Below, in pieces: positions 25,290 through 38,025 of a DNA stretch of 64,000 bases. The notes beneath the pieces were generated by a model. That model worked only from the letters and a program-made list of their open reading frames with translations, did no database searches and was not told the origin of the DNA. Position 1 is the first letter of the stretch; the number at the start of each line of letters is the position of its first letter. This DNA is from Nomia melanderi (Eukaryota; Arthropoda; Insecta; Hymenoptera; Halictidae): contig NC_135000.1 in NCBI RefSeq assembly GCF_051020985.1, forward strand, positions 20,242,784 through 20,306,783, given 5' to 3'. The position numbers and the translations under genes are program-made.

Positions 25290-25473
25290 TGATTCGTATT
25301 ATTTGTCGGATAGTAGTTTGAATGTTATTAGCTTTTGTACCACGTTTGCATTCATTCTGCTCGCCCGACTACGTTTGAATCTGTATTACCTGTCTGACTA
25401 CAGTTAAACCAGTTCTACTTGCATGACTATATCTAGTTGCTTATTATTCATCCGACTAAATACACATTTGACC
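25290..25473 (+). repeat. Decayed ~30-bp minisatellite, cluster 4
   Basis: Successive units around 25290, 25351, 25381, 25413 and 25441 carry variants of TATTACYTGTCYGACTA followed by AGTTTGAA-like sequence. They are related to the 29-bp unit at 18851. Boundaries are approximate. Confidence 0.55.
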
Positions 25474-27448
25474 ATGTGTCTGGCCATGTTACTTGCATGA
25501 ATGCATTCAAGCACATTCTACGTACCAACAACGACCGTCTTCATTTACTAACAGTACCTAAAAAATAGAATTCCAACCAAAAGAAGGATCTTTATGCGTT
25601 TATGGGAAATTTAAACGTGCAAAGTTTCGCGTAATGCACGCAATACAAAGGAATATATAAAATATTTAATACTTTAATGTGCGCAGTGCTTCTTATAATA
25701 TTTCTTTGGAGAAACTGGTTTCTACCATACAGTTCAATTTTTCCAAGTACATTTAACAGAAATTTGAAGTTCCATAAACATCTACAATCTAATAACCATT
25801 CTCTGACAATTTCAATGTGCAACTGTCGAAATGATCCTTTCCCCTTGACCTACTGCACGTATAAACTTTCCTTTCCGAAGTGTACAAAGACTCAGGGCAA
25901 GATCCCGAGACTTAAAGGGCGAGTTGCACCGTGATAAACAAAACGTCAGCCGAGACGTCCGAGTAACATCCAATTTCCCGGGAGTCTTCGTCGTAGTTAC
26001 GCTCGATATAAATCGTCATTCAGCCGGGGATCGAAATTGCGGGCAGGAGTTACGACGCGCGGTTACTTTCCCAGTGACCGTTTCGTGCCTCCAACTGCCG
26101 TTTCAGAACGTCGCTTGTTTACAAGAACGCGGTCTACCGACGAGCTGCGGACCGATTTAACCGGCAACGACTATTTTCCCGCGGCTGAACCCACGTAGAC
26201 GACTTTACGTCTGCCCGTTTATAGGCTCTCCCGCGGGGCGAAGTATTGCGCAAATAGAAGTAAACGTGTACACGCGTATACCGACTTTATCCACTGTTAG
26301 TGGGCGAGAGGAACCTCCGCCGCAACGTGGTTTCATTAAAATTTGCGATTTCTTCGGAACAACGTAGTTTCGAGTTTAAATACTATCGAAAGGACTTGTA
26401 CGTGGTGGATTATCGGAAGAACTGTTTACGAGAAACGAGAATTGCATAAAATGTTATGAAAACTTTTTAAACGAAGGAAAATATTATTATTGCAAAACAG
26501 TTGCATTAAAATTTACGATCTCTGTGAAACGATGTGGCACGGACTTAAAATATAATCGAAAGGATTTATTCTTATTGTTTTATTATTTTTAATGTATTTG
26601 TTATTACTATTACCACATATTATTATCGGAATTAGTTACACTAAAATTTGTAATTTTGCTGACACGTGGTAACTTAACAGTTAAATTCTACCAAAGGGAT
26701 TGAAGCCTGTTCAATTATTCAAAATTAAATTTACGGAAAATAATTCAATAAAGGACAATTTAGTCTTTTATCTTATCCCTGTCATTATATTATCATTACA
26801 CTAATTACCTCGAAATTTACGGGATAATTGGAAGTAACGGTACAGAATCTATCATTGACACGAATCAATAAGGATTAATGAAGGCGGTTCTGCGATTTAA
26901 CGAAACCCGCTTAATTCCTCGTGCGCCCCACGAGATCTGAAAATTTCAAGCAAACGGATCAGTCGCGTAACATTTAATATCGCAGAGACGAATTATGGAT
27001 CCGCTTGAACGCGAGAATTACGAAGTAAAAAGATTTCGATGTTGTAAACACGCGGCGCCGGCCAATACCTATTACGGCGTCGTTACATTTTCAGAAATAC
27101 ATAATGCAGGTAGAGATTCTGGCAAACGGAACATTTATATACAGCCCGCGTATGAATAATTCAAGTAACGCGCGTTCAACTAGCAATATTCTCCAAGCAA
27201 ATGTGAAACAAGTTTAATCTGCATGTTGTTTACCGGTCCACCACGATCGGTCAGTTGAAGACGGACGAGCGTTTCCTTGATCGTGGCTTAGTTTATTTGA
27301 CCGGACGAACAGAGGTAAACACCGGAAACACTGCGCATACCACGGTTCCTACAATGTCAGCGTAAACGATGCCGAGTATCTAGCAATGTAGGGTATTGCT
27401 CCAATAAAACTTTATTTGGGTAGAGATAACGGATAAATAATGAATCCG
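25474..27448. other. Non-coding; GC-rich patch at 25900-26350
   Basis: AT-rich apart from this patch and smaller ones near 27000-27400. No exon recognised. Confidence 0.4.
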
Positions 27449-27665
27449 GTTATTCGAGTTATTCTTTATTCGGTGATTTGTTATCTAGGTTATTTAGTTA
27501 TTTGTTATTTAGTTATTTGTTGTTTTAATTATTCGTCATTTGGTTGTTTGCTATTCAAATTATTCGTCGCTCGGTTATTTGCTCGTTAATTTATTCGTTA
27601 TTTCTCTTACCCGTCAATAGTGTAATGAACCTTTATTCGTTATTCACTATTCGTTAATTTTTATC
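27449..27665. repeat. Degenerate TTATTYG-type T-rich repeat
   Basis: Phrases GTTATTTAGTTATTTG, TTATTCGTC and TTATTCGTTATT recur at irregular spacing on the plus strand. It looks like a decayed short-unit satellite. Confidence 0.6.
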
Positions 27666-29085
27666 CGCATTTACAAATTCGCTTGATAACAAGGCAATGC
27701 CATTTGCAATTCTTATGTCATTATTTGCGGCGTCGGACAAAAATTATTTGAAATGGCTAAACGATTTAATTTTTCTCCTACCTATGATTGACGAATATAT
27801 CAATGATTCGTTAACCGCAAATAACAATCAGATTCAATTTGTTCGTCATTCATTGTTCGTTATTTCGAATAACTCCTGCCCAACAATGATATGTAGAGCA
27901 CACGCGCGCATTGAACGACAGCTAAAAATTTTTTAACAATTTGAAACCGCTGCTCGGAACTGAAACATTCGCTCCGCGGTCTCCGTCAGCAACATTATGC
28001 GCTTTAGACTCGCCGCTGCGACTTGTCTCCTGTCGCGCGAATACTTTTCCCTCGCTTTATACGCGATCGCTTAAATCTGTTTCACGTTGAAACGGTTTCA
28101 AACGCGCGGATTTAACGTCTCTTCGTTTGCGGGAAATCGCTGCGTCGACATCGGGATTAAATGTTTAGACAGTTGAAGATACTAGGAATGAATAAAAAAC
28201 GAATTTTTTATGTTACCTACTTGTGTACCGTGACATTTTTTACATTGATGCAGCGATGCGTATCAATTTTAATTGATATTGTTACATATCTGGACGCAAT
28301 TTGATTTTTTTCGCATGTAACCATTATCTTGAATGCACAGTTCAGTTCAGTTGATAAAGGGTTGACATATATCTTATGGCCTTTTTTTATCAATATAGAT
28401 TTATCAGACTTTATAAATTTGTATTTAAACGTTCGTTTGAAATATTGTGAATAATCCCGTGACAGTGGATATAATAAATTTTGAAATTGTTTCGCTTACT
28501 GAAAATCCCAAATACCACAGCAACAATAGCTTGTTATGATTGTTGGTCCATTTATTTTGTTGCTTTTTTGAGTGGAAACTAAACTTCTCGATTTACTGTC
28601 TTCAAATTTAAAAGATGAGCTCAAACGCGTACGTCACCGTGGCGTGGACGTCAGCGTAAATCCTTTTATTCTTGCGGTATTAACGCATCGGCGCAACGAT
28701 GGAAAAAAATGTTCTGAAGTAAACAGGGATTACGTTGAAAAATAAATCTTTTTTAATGGTTATAATTTCCCCTCTTTATCTGTCTAAAAGTTTCATTACG
28801 GTTTTGACGTATACATCCCGCCGTATATTCAGAGAGCATTTATTAATATTCGGATAGCGGCGGACTGGGCATCAAAAATGCATTTGCTTATAAATAAAAT
28901 GTTATCACTGATGTACACATATCCCATTGATGCCTGAAAGCCCAAATATTCAATTAGAACAAATCAATTTACTTTCCACAATTTCCGAAAATACTTTCCA
29001 AAGAACCTCAAACCTCTTTCTCTTAAAAAACATTGAAGCTCGATATTATTAAAAACGTCTTCCTATAACAAGACCATTTAAACGA
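27666..29085. other. Non-coding AT-rich stretch
   Basis: A small GC-richer patch lies at 27940-28150. No exon or element is recognised. Confidence 0.4.
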
Positions 29086-29347
29086 TTAACCTGCGTTGAT
29101 CCACTAATCGCACACTTAACCATTTCCACTCCAAATACTCCAGGCAAATGAAATATTTACTACAATACACTGAACAGTTCCAAATAACCTACAAATTCAT
29201 ATGATAAACAATAATTCAACATTTAACCGATACTGTCTATGAACTTTCGCTCATCATTTTCATTGTCAACTAAACAATTCACATACGCACAACAACCTTA
29301 GCAAGTCGGAGTTGTAAATTAAGAAAACGTGAGCCATAAAAGGTTAA
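29086..29347. mobile_element. Possible decayed TTAA MITE
   Basis: The right end, reverse-complemented, reads TTAACCTTTTATGGCTCACG, resembling family A ends. The left side has TTAACCTGCGTTGATCC at 29086, echoing family B, and another TTAACC at 29116. The interior was not matched to another copy. Boundaries uncertain. Confidence 0.35.
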
Positions 29348-30492
29348 CCCTACAAAACTCCCCGCAAGCTCCATCGAAACCAAACACTCCCACCTCGAAA
29401 ATCCCCAAAGGAACTGCCAAAATCAGAACAAGCACATAATTTCCTACATCATAAATTCCTTTTCGAAAGATAGAAATCAAACTTCGACTCGAGCGTTCGG
29501 TCGCATTTTCATATGCAGCTGGCTGCTCCCGGCGTGTCTCGATGCCGCAACGCCGCGTACAATCCTCGGAAGCGTCGTCGTTTGAAAAGAGGGTGGAAAA
29601 AGGTCGCAGTTGATTGCAGGCGGGAAGAGTGTGTTTCTGCCCGGAGTTTCGATTAATTTTTTCCCAGGTAGCGATCGGTTATTTATCCAGGCCAGCCGTG
29701 GAGAGTTTCTTCCGTCTAGTATGGCCGCGGGCGAAGGTTTGATGTATGTATAATGCCGCGGATCGTTTCCTTCGGCCGCGCGTTTCACCGTATCTCTCCG
29801 TTAATATCCGCGCTTTCCTGTTTTCAGTCGACCAGTGTCGAACCGTCGTCCGATTCCTCGTTTTTCCGCGCTCTCGGAGCAACCTTCCGACTGAAGAGCC
29901 AGCACATGAGCGCGGGCACGCGCGCGCGAAATGAACGTCCGTCCCCGACGCGGACGACACTTCGTTAAAGCAACGCGCTGACGACTTTCTTTCTGTACCG
30001 TCCACTTCGACGCTGCCCCCTCGTCCCTCTTTCTTCTGGTCCATTCGGAAATTGAAACGACGTGTCCTCGCTCCGGGCGAGCTCGTCTTGTTTCGTTATG
30101 GGAGGCATGAAAGACCTGTGACGCTTTGACCGTCCACTTTTTTAAATCATTCCACTCCGCGGACGGGGGAGTGAGGTTTCAATGGCACGGAAAAATGTTC
30201 CTTCGTTTTCACTTCTGCCGGCACTGATTGGCATTGGCTCGTGTCTGCTGGGGGGATAAAGGTTGGACGCCGGGGGCGAGTGTCTGCGATAATTAGTCTC
30301 GCGAGGAAGAAGGAGTACGATTCAGGGATTTCTGTTTTCGTTATATTGACTGGGAGAGTTTGAAGTTCTGTGGATCTCCGGTTGTGTTAATTTTCTTAAT
30401 TGGAGAAGGAGTGTGAATGTGAATTGTATGATATCATTGTATACTGTTGCTTGTAGATATTAGAGTGCTGATTTCGTAGGAACAGGTGATGT

Positions 30493-30727
30493 TAATACTG
30501 TGAGTGCCAAGGGAAATTTGAATACATATTGGAGAAATGCCAGACAATTTTAAACACAGATTATGAACAACAATTTATATTTCGGTCAATTTTGATCTGA
30601 AGTTCATTAAAGTTTTACATAATACTAACAACATGTTAAACTTCCTTTATTAATAATAAAATCAAAGGGAAACTTTTCGCAAGTGCACGAAGCAGTGATA
30701 TATTACTCCTTGATATTCAAAAGGTTA
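30493..30727. mobile_element. Possible TTAA MITE remnant
   Basis: The left end TTAATACTGTGAGTGCCAAG and the reverse-complemented right end TTAACCTTTTGAATATCAAG share TTAA and partial terminal similarity only. The interior is AT-rich. Offered as a weak candidate. Confidence 0.25.
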
Positions 30728-33700
30728 AGTATGTAAATTGTGTATCTTTTACTAGCTGTTTCAGTCGAAAATAATATTAAACGTCACTTTATCCTTGCTC
30801 AGATATTTCATTGTAATTCATATTAAATGCCACTCTACCGTCTACTAAATGTTTCATTCGAAAATAATATCGAATGGCCACTACGTACCTTTTCCCAGAT
30901 TTTTCACTCCAATATTTCATTCCGTTCTATATAGCTGCTAGTTCCCCATATTACTTTGTCGCGCTACATTCCAGCTTGCTCCCTTCACAGCGCTCGCACC
31001 GTTGACGCAACATCAGTATCATGTCGAAGCACAAAAGAATAGCGGCCTGTCTGGCGGTTCAGAACATTTTGTTTCGATTTCGCGAGGCCCGGGCATCCCG
31101 TATCTCATTCAATTCTCTTTCGGTTCTTTAATTCCTACCCTGGATGAGCCACGGTGCTGTTTCCGTAACGACTTCGGCGATCCTTTCCGCTTCCACCGGC
31201 GCCGTGGATACCTTTGATACCGCCGTAATCGATCGCGTCGCTCGGAAACTTCCGGTTACTCTTCAAAGGGAGCGGTGCGCCGGCATGAAAAATTCTCATA
31301 AAGCTTCATAAATATTTCAAGGATTCGCATAAGCGTGCAATTAGGCTGAATTAGGGGTCCCGCGGGGGTGATATCGCTTTTCATTCGGTCCCACTTCTGG
31401 GATTAATCGTTTCTCGATAGTCTTATATCCTCGGGCTCGGCTGCCGAGCTTTTTGTCTAACGCCGCTACTTTTTCCTTTCCTCCTGCTCATCCCGATGAA
31501 TTATATAGGGCGACTCGGCCCTCGGATCGCGGAGGATTGTACTTTTTGCCGGCCTCTTTCAGAATACCACCTTTTGTTTATTCTCGGCCGCGTCGCGTCG
31601 GTTAATTACTTTTATCTTTCTAAAACGGATTCACGAAATGGTGCCAACGTGGCTCGAGATTATTACTGTGGCTATATCGATGAGTTATATTATTGTGATG
31701 CTTTTTTGAATTTATAGAATGTTAGGAAATATTTATATTAAATAGGATTAATGATGTTTCCATGCTGTTTTTATCGTGAAGAATTTTTCAGTTGTTTATC
31801 TGAATTTCTGCCTTATTCTGATTTTTATAAAATAATTCATGAAAGTGACTTTTTTCGGTTGTAAATACCGAATAATTTGGTCAATTTTCTGTTTTACGTT
31901 CGATTTGGTAATTATAATACATTTTCTTCGTTGATATTTTCATTAAGTTAAAAGTATGGGATAAATTTCCTCCGAACATTCCGAATGTATTCGTGTTAAT
32001 GACTTGTGTGTACATGCGCAGTGGGCGCATAAAATCGAAACTATATTACTAAACTATAACTAGTTACGTAACTACTGTTTTTTTCACAAAAGCTGTACAT
32101 TCTTCGATTCTAATGAACACTACCATATCTTGGTTTTACGAAAACGTTTATGTATTTCATTAATATAACATAACCATCCATTCTTTAATACTACGTTGCG
32201 AGAACATGCGTTTAGCTACATGTGCGTGCATTTACATAATTATTCTACCTTGGTATTGTAAACACACACGTGTTGCATCAATTCCTTACATATACTAAAT
32301 CTTTATTCTTTCAGCATGAGTAGCTGCTTATATTACATCAAAATTGGCTAAACCTGTGACGTTGTAATACACGAAATATAAAACCGAACAACAATATAAA
32401 TTTTAACACATTACTATACACATCACAAAACATTCCGAAATTTCTCCATATCCTTCGTAATGAATTTCATCAGATCGTATTAAACAAACAAAATCTTTCC
32501 TATTATATCTAATACTCAGAAGCGATTTTTTCATTTAAAAGCTTCAACGTGTTAAACAACACAACATCGAGGTCAGCCCAGAATTACCCTCGTCAAAGCC
32601 CAAATTCCTCTGTTCAGCCCAAATACCCTATAAAAATAAAAAAAAACAAACATCGCACACTCGAAAACGAATAAAAATCCTCTGTTCCACGTATCCAACA
32701 CAGGACGAACAATATCCCCTAATGAAACCGTACCTTTCCTCGCGATAGTGCGCGGAACTTGACGTTACAAAACAGCGCGCCAGAGCAAAATCATTTTAAT
32801 CGGAACGCGCCTCCCGCGCCGCGTTTGAATAACATAGTTACAAGCGCAACTCCGCGGCAAGTTACGAGTCGGGTGGCCGAAGGGGGGTTGAGCTCGCAAC
32901 AGCCGGCGCTGGGAGCCGACTGCGCCGTAACCCCCGAAACCGAAAGTAACTTGGAAATTTATGAAATAGCACGCCGCTTCCTCCATTCTAGTCGAAGCCG
33001 CCATAATATCGCGGCTCCCCGTTTAGCCCAGTTGCAGCCCGGGCCCCCGATAACACGGTTGCAGACTGATGAACGCCACATTCAGCTGTATAACTTGGCT
33101 GTTGAGGTCGTTTAATGAAAATTGTTACGGCCCCCACAAAATCTCCGCGGCGAATGCAGATGCGCTTCGCCTACGGGAATGTATACACGCTTATTATGGC
33201 GGAGGCTGCCTGATCTCCGCGGCTGAGGATAGCTCGCTGCATCCCCGAGAATCTTCCGGTGTATCTTTCTCGTTTCGCGGACGTGTTAATTGAATTGTTC
33301 ATTACACCTGTTCCTTGTTTGCACCGGCAGGGATGTTTAGTTTGTTGCGTTGTGATTTCTTACCTTTGTCGTCGGCGCACCGTGTCTCCTAGGTGTGCAG
33401 ATTCCGTGAGTGTTGCTAGAGAAGTTATTTGCGGTGACAGTGATTTTACTCATTGACGGATGGAATTGTTACTCGTTAATTATTAGGTTTATAGGCTAGG
33501 TGAATATAATTGAATTAATTTGGCATTTTGGAAATGTGTGATAAAGGAGCGCCTCTGTTGCAATATGGTAGAAGTGGTATTAGACTGTACGTGATCAGAC
33601 TCGACGATTTATATTCCATCACTGTTGTTGTGTACTTTTTTGTGGAAGTGTGAATATATCATTTCGCTATGAAGAATGATTCTTAGAAAATATGGATAAG

Positions 33701-35349
33701 TACTATCAGTACGGAATATGTCATTGTCAAATATGAGACGTTAGTTTTTATTTTTAGATTTTTAAAAAAAACGGAGTCTAATGACAATGGAATAATCTTG
33801 ATACTGACAAAACTCTGAATATAACTAGACGATATGGAGTCAGACATGAGCCATGTTTCAGTAGTTCCATCGTCTTTGTCTCTACAACATAATAACTGAC
33901 ATACGATTTCGCGCACGTATCGCAGACAACATAACGTATTGAATATCAAATGTGAAGGATCATTCACTGATGACGCGGGTACTAAGTAGTTGAGCACCGT
34001 ATACGGTCTGACATGAACGTTCAAATTACTCGATAATATCAATTGCAGTTAGAACAGGCGACTCAGACAGACGCTTATAGCTCCCGTTTAATGTGCACTA
34101 AAATTAGTAGTACGGGACTATACATAGTCGAACAACGGCACTTACAATTAGATGCCTCGTAAGTCGTTGACTTGTACTCCTAACAATTGATTTCCTATGA
34201 AAGCTCTCATCCCTTGCGATATAGGGCGTATTCCCCTTTATCGAGGCTTCGAACGTCAATCAGGATGGAATATTCTGTCCGAATGGTATTACAGATTCTA
34301 TAATACTCTTTGTAATGAGTCGCTTGCAATAATAATAACCCACGTGAATACCGTTCCACAATAACATATAAATTTATAATACTCTATATCCGACTACCCA
34401 TCTGTAAAATTACATTTTGCGTTGTATATAGATGAGTAAGAAGCTTCGCGTCCATCTACAATAAGTTCAACCTTCACAGTATTCCATCGAAAGAGCGAAA
34501 ATTTTAAATAGAACTTATCAAATATAAACGTCATATGATCCTTATAAATTCAAAGTAAAACTGATTTTCCTATCATCAAACGAAACGCTTTAGAATAAAC
34601 GTGTCGTTCTTTTCCTAATAAATTATAATCAATCAAATAATTCCATCGAACACGGTCATCCAAGAAATCCTGGGACCACCTGTTAAAGTAAATATGCAAA
34701 ATTTTCCAGTTTTTCATAAAATCTGAAATAGCCGTCACGCGGAAAGATTAAAAAAATAGTACTAACTCTTCTTCAATCTAAAAGAACCACGACCCAATCA
34801 AACACAAACACCCTCATACGGTCAGACGCAAACACGCACATACAGCCACGCTAGCTCGTCGTTAGCTCAGGTATTCGGTCGCGTCGGTCCCTCGTTTGCT
34901 CGGTGCCCGATAAATCGTACGTCTGGGACTCGTTCGACGCGGAAATTCCCGGTCTATTTCTCCGCGTGTAATTCCCCTCGCGACCGTCATGAATTAACGT
35001 AAGACGGAAGCCGTGCAGAGGGCGCAGATTTTTGCGCGGCCGCGCGAAGCAAAGAGGGCGGTCCGAGGCGGAGTAGAAGCCGAGTCTCCTCAAAGGAAAT
35101 TCTTCCTCCCGATCAAGCTGAGACCGGCCGTAAACCTTGTACGGGCCGTTAAGCAAACCTATACATACCGGCGATGGTAGAAATAAAAAGAGACTGGCAA
35201 ACTCCGCGAGAGACAGAACGCGCACCAGAAACGAACCTACGAATTCGACCGCGCGGCTTTGCAGACGCCTGTAATTTGTATCCCGAGATAGCTATTCCCG
35301 TCGACCGTTTCGCGGTCAAAGGGAATTCCTATGGCTTGAAATATTTTTT

Positions 35350-35406
35350 CCCTTCTCTCTCTCTCCCTCTCTCTCTTTCTGTGTCTCTCTCTGTGTGCGT
35401 GTGTTC
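35350..35406. repeat. CT/GT microsatellite
   Basis: A CT-rich run passes into a GTGTGCGTGTGT-like run inside a GC island. Confidence 0.8.
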
Positions 35407-37433
35407 TTTTTCTCCTTTTTCGGTGACTTTTTTTGCAGACAGACGAAAAAGAGTAGGCAAAGCCAGGGTCGAAACGAATCACGCGCGCGACGGTTCACGA
35501 GGTTTTGGAGCCGAGAAACAAGGACTTTTGACATCGAGAAATGTAGGTTCACTGTGCGATTGGAAACAGTAAACTGTCCGCAACGATGCTCAACGTTTGA
35601 GCCTCGTATCTGATGTACTTGTGAATATGTAGTTGATGCAATTGAAATTTTGGAGCTTTTTTTAGGAGAATTGATACGTTGAAAGGAAGAGGGTTTAGGG
35701 GTAGTTAGATTTTAATGTGAATTTTTTAATGTAGGGAATTGTTCATTGTGAAATTTAAAGCAACATATGTTGTGTTGTGAATGCAAACGTAAATTGTTGT
35801 TCTTACTGTTTTGAGAAAAATGCTGTAATATTTTAATGAAAATTATTCTTGAGGAAGTTGTATTATCATAATGCCTGCATAGATAATTTTTTATTTATAT
35901 TAATTAAAATACTTTTTTTATTTACCTTGCTTAATTATGAGGACTTCGATGTAACTAATATTTTACTCAATTGTACCAACATCAGTGAAAGAAAGTTTTA
36001 CTTCGATTGAGAAACTATAGCATTAAAGTGGAACAAATTATCGAGCCATTGGATCATCAAAGAGTCGTATGGAATATACGTGACTGGTGTTATTCTCAGA
36101 AGGAACATGTGCTCGGGAGAGTTTTCCAGGGACACACGTTTCCCGTTTTCGCGTTCCTCTGCTGTAATGGTGTTACAAAACCCAACATTTGTCAGCGGCT
36201 ATTGCTTCGTTGATAGTGCAGCAGTGCCATTGCGAAACGATTATCGTTTAAGGATTTATAATTATTATTACACACGTTTCAATGTTTTCCTATTGCATAA
36301 ATGTTCAACGAAATTAATTCAAAATATGAAATAATACATTTATCATTTTTTCATTACTTGTATATATTAATTACAGCCAGGAACAATAAAACTTTTTAAT
36401 TAAAGATTATAAACGAATAACATTACCTTTAAATTGATTACTAACATGGTTAACAGAAATAAAGCTGGGAATCTACATATCTGCCACCACAATTATCGTT
36501 TTCTTGAATCCTTTTCGGAAGATTATCAAGATTTCCGTAAGTTTCTTCTCTGCTTTCAGATAAGACCTGCGAATACTCTAAATATAACTTTTAACAGTGA
36601 TTGCTTTGATACTATCACATTCGAGAGTGCTAACCTAATTCGATAATTGCTTCAATTCGAGCTCAGTCTTACTAACATTAGCAAGATTCCAGTGATGCAC
36701 TTTGTTCGACCACAGATTAATTCTTAACTCTCAAGTATTCATGCTTGAAATAATTTTCATTACATTTTCCGCCCATTAAACATTCATCTGCCTTAATAAT
36801 TATCTCGTTGAAGATCCAGAGTTTTGACATGCAATTAAAGAATCAAACTCCTAAATTTAGACTCTTTACTTCATTCAATCGTATATAATTTAAGAATGTT
36901 TCGAATTTGTATCAGACTTCTAAGAAATTAAGAACAAATAATTAATCCTCATCACCCTTCAATTCACTAGCATAATTTATCAAATTATTAAAATAATTAA
37001 AGGACGAGTGCAATAAAAAGAAAAATAAATAAATTCGGAAATTTAATTGTTATAAACGAAGGAAATGAAACTTCTATATATTTGAGTATAAAATAAACGC
37101 AAGATATTTAGGTGCTAGGGTCAAGAAATATTTTCTCTCTCAACGCAGCACCCCGCGCGATACTAACCGACTAAAAACAGTCTGGGAGACATATTGTGTT
37201 CCAACCACGACCTTATTAACCCGAGAAAACAGCGAAATTAGTGCGCATAACAGAATCAAGTAATTGTGCCTGTAAAACGCAACAAAAGGCGAAAGTTTTT
37301 ATTGAATCGGGGCACCCGAAACGCCGTGGTGTTTTCACGAGGACACGGATTACGTTTACGGCACGCGACGGTTACCCATAACCAACTTTAAGCTTCAGTT
37401 TATTGGATCAGTAGTTGACCGCGGGAGGATGAA

Positions 37434-38025
37434 GCTTGATTCACACTGACGGTGAACAGTACGGTCAGAACACGCGACTGATCACTATCAAGCATTTTAT
37501 CGAAAAATTCACATTCAACGATTAAAAACATACAAATTCTGTCAATATATTTTTCATTTCTATCCTTTTTTTTTACTCGAGGAAGGAATGATATTTTCTA
37601 AATATAATTTAATAAAAATCGCGTTAATTTTGGATGAGAAATAGTTTATAGTATGATCAAAGGAACGAATACATCAAAGAAAGCCAATTTTTAATTTTAT
37701 ACCCAAATTTCCATCCATATTTCCCTTTACGCGATAAATTACTATATTTTTTGTAACCAAAATCATCGATATATTCTAAAATAAGTTTTATAAATTACCA
37801 AAACAGCAATTATTGTAAAATTATTATTACAAAATTATCATAAAATATTCACCGAGAATAATATTATTAAAACGCTGTTCCTCTCTGATATACTAAACTG
37901 GTATACTAAAAAAGTATATTGACAAAATCTGATTGCTTTTAAACATCAAATATAAATTGCCCAGTAAAATGCTTCGTGACAAATCGTGATCTAACCGTAT
38001 AGTTGTCCGTCGGTGTGAATCAAGC
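37434..38025. mobile_element. ~592-bp element with long inverted ends, class unknown
   Basis: Ends GCTTGATTCACAC(T/C)GACGG are inverted at both boundaries. Similarity continues inward for about 45 bases (TACGGTCAGAACACG against TACGGTTAGATCACG). The AT-rich interior has no transposase frame. No clear target-site duplication is visible, so superfamily assignment is withheld. Confidence 0.7.

Larger units (their letters stand above)
29348..37433. other. Non-coding region with GC-rich islands
   Basis: GC-rich patches lie at about 29480-30260, 30960-31650, 32740-33300, 34850-35600 and 37140-37430. The patches at 29.5, 32.7 and 34.9 kb have A/C-rich left and G/T-rich right flanks. 33540-34170 has loosely repeated CAGAC/TAGT phrases. 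No exon is recognised, and the rest is AT-rich. Confidence 0.45.

Noticed and set aside
32759..33115. 118-codon plus-strand frame in a GC island
   Set aside because: Frames are open on both strands here, no domain is recognised, and stops are rare simply because the DNA is GC-rich.
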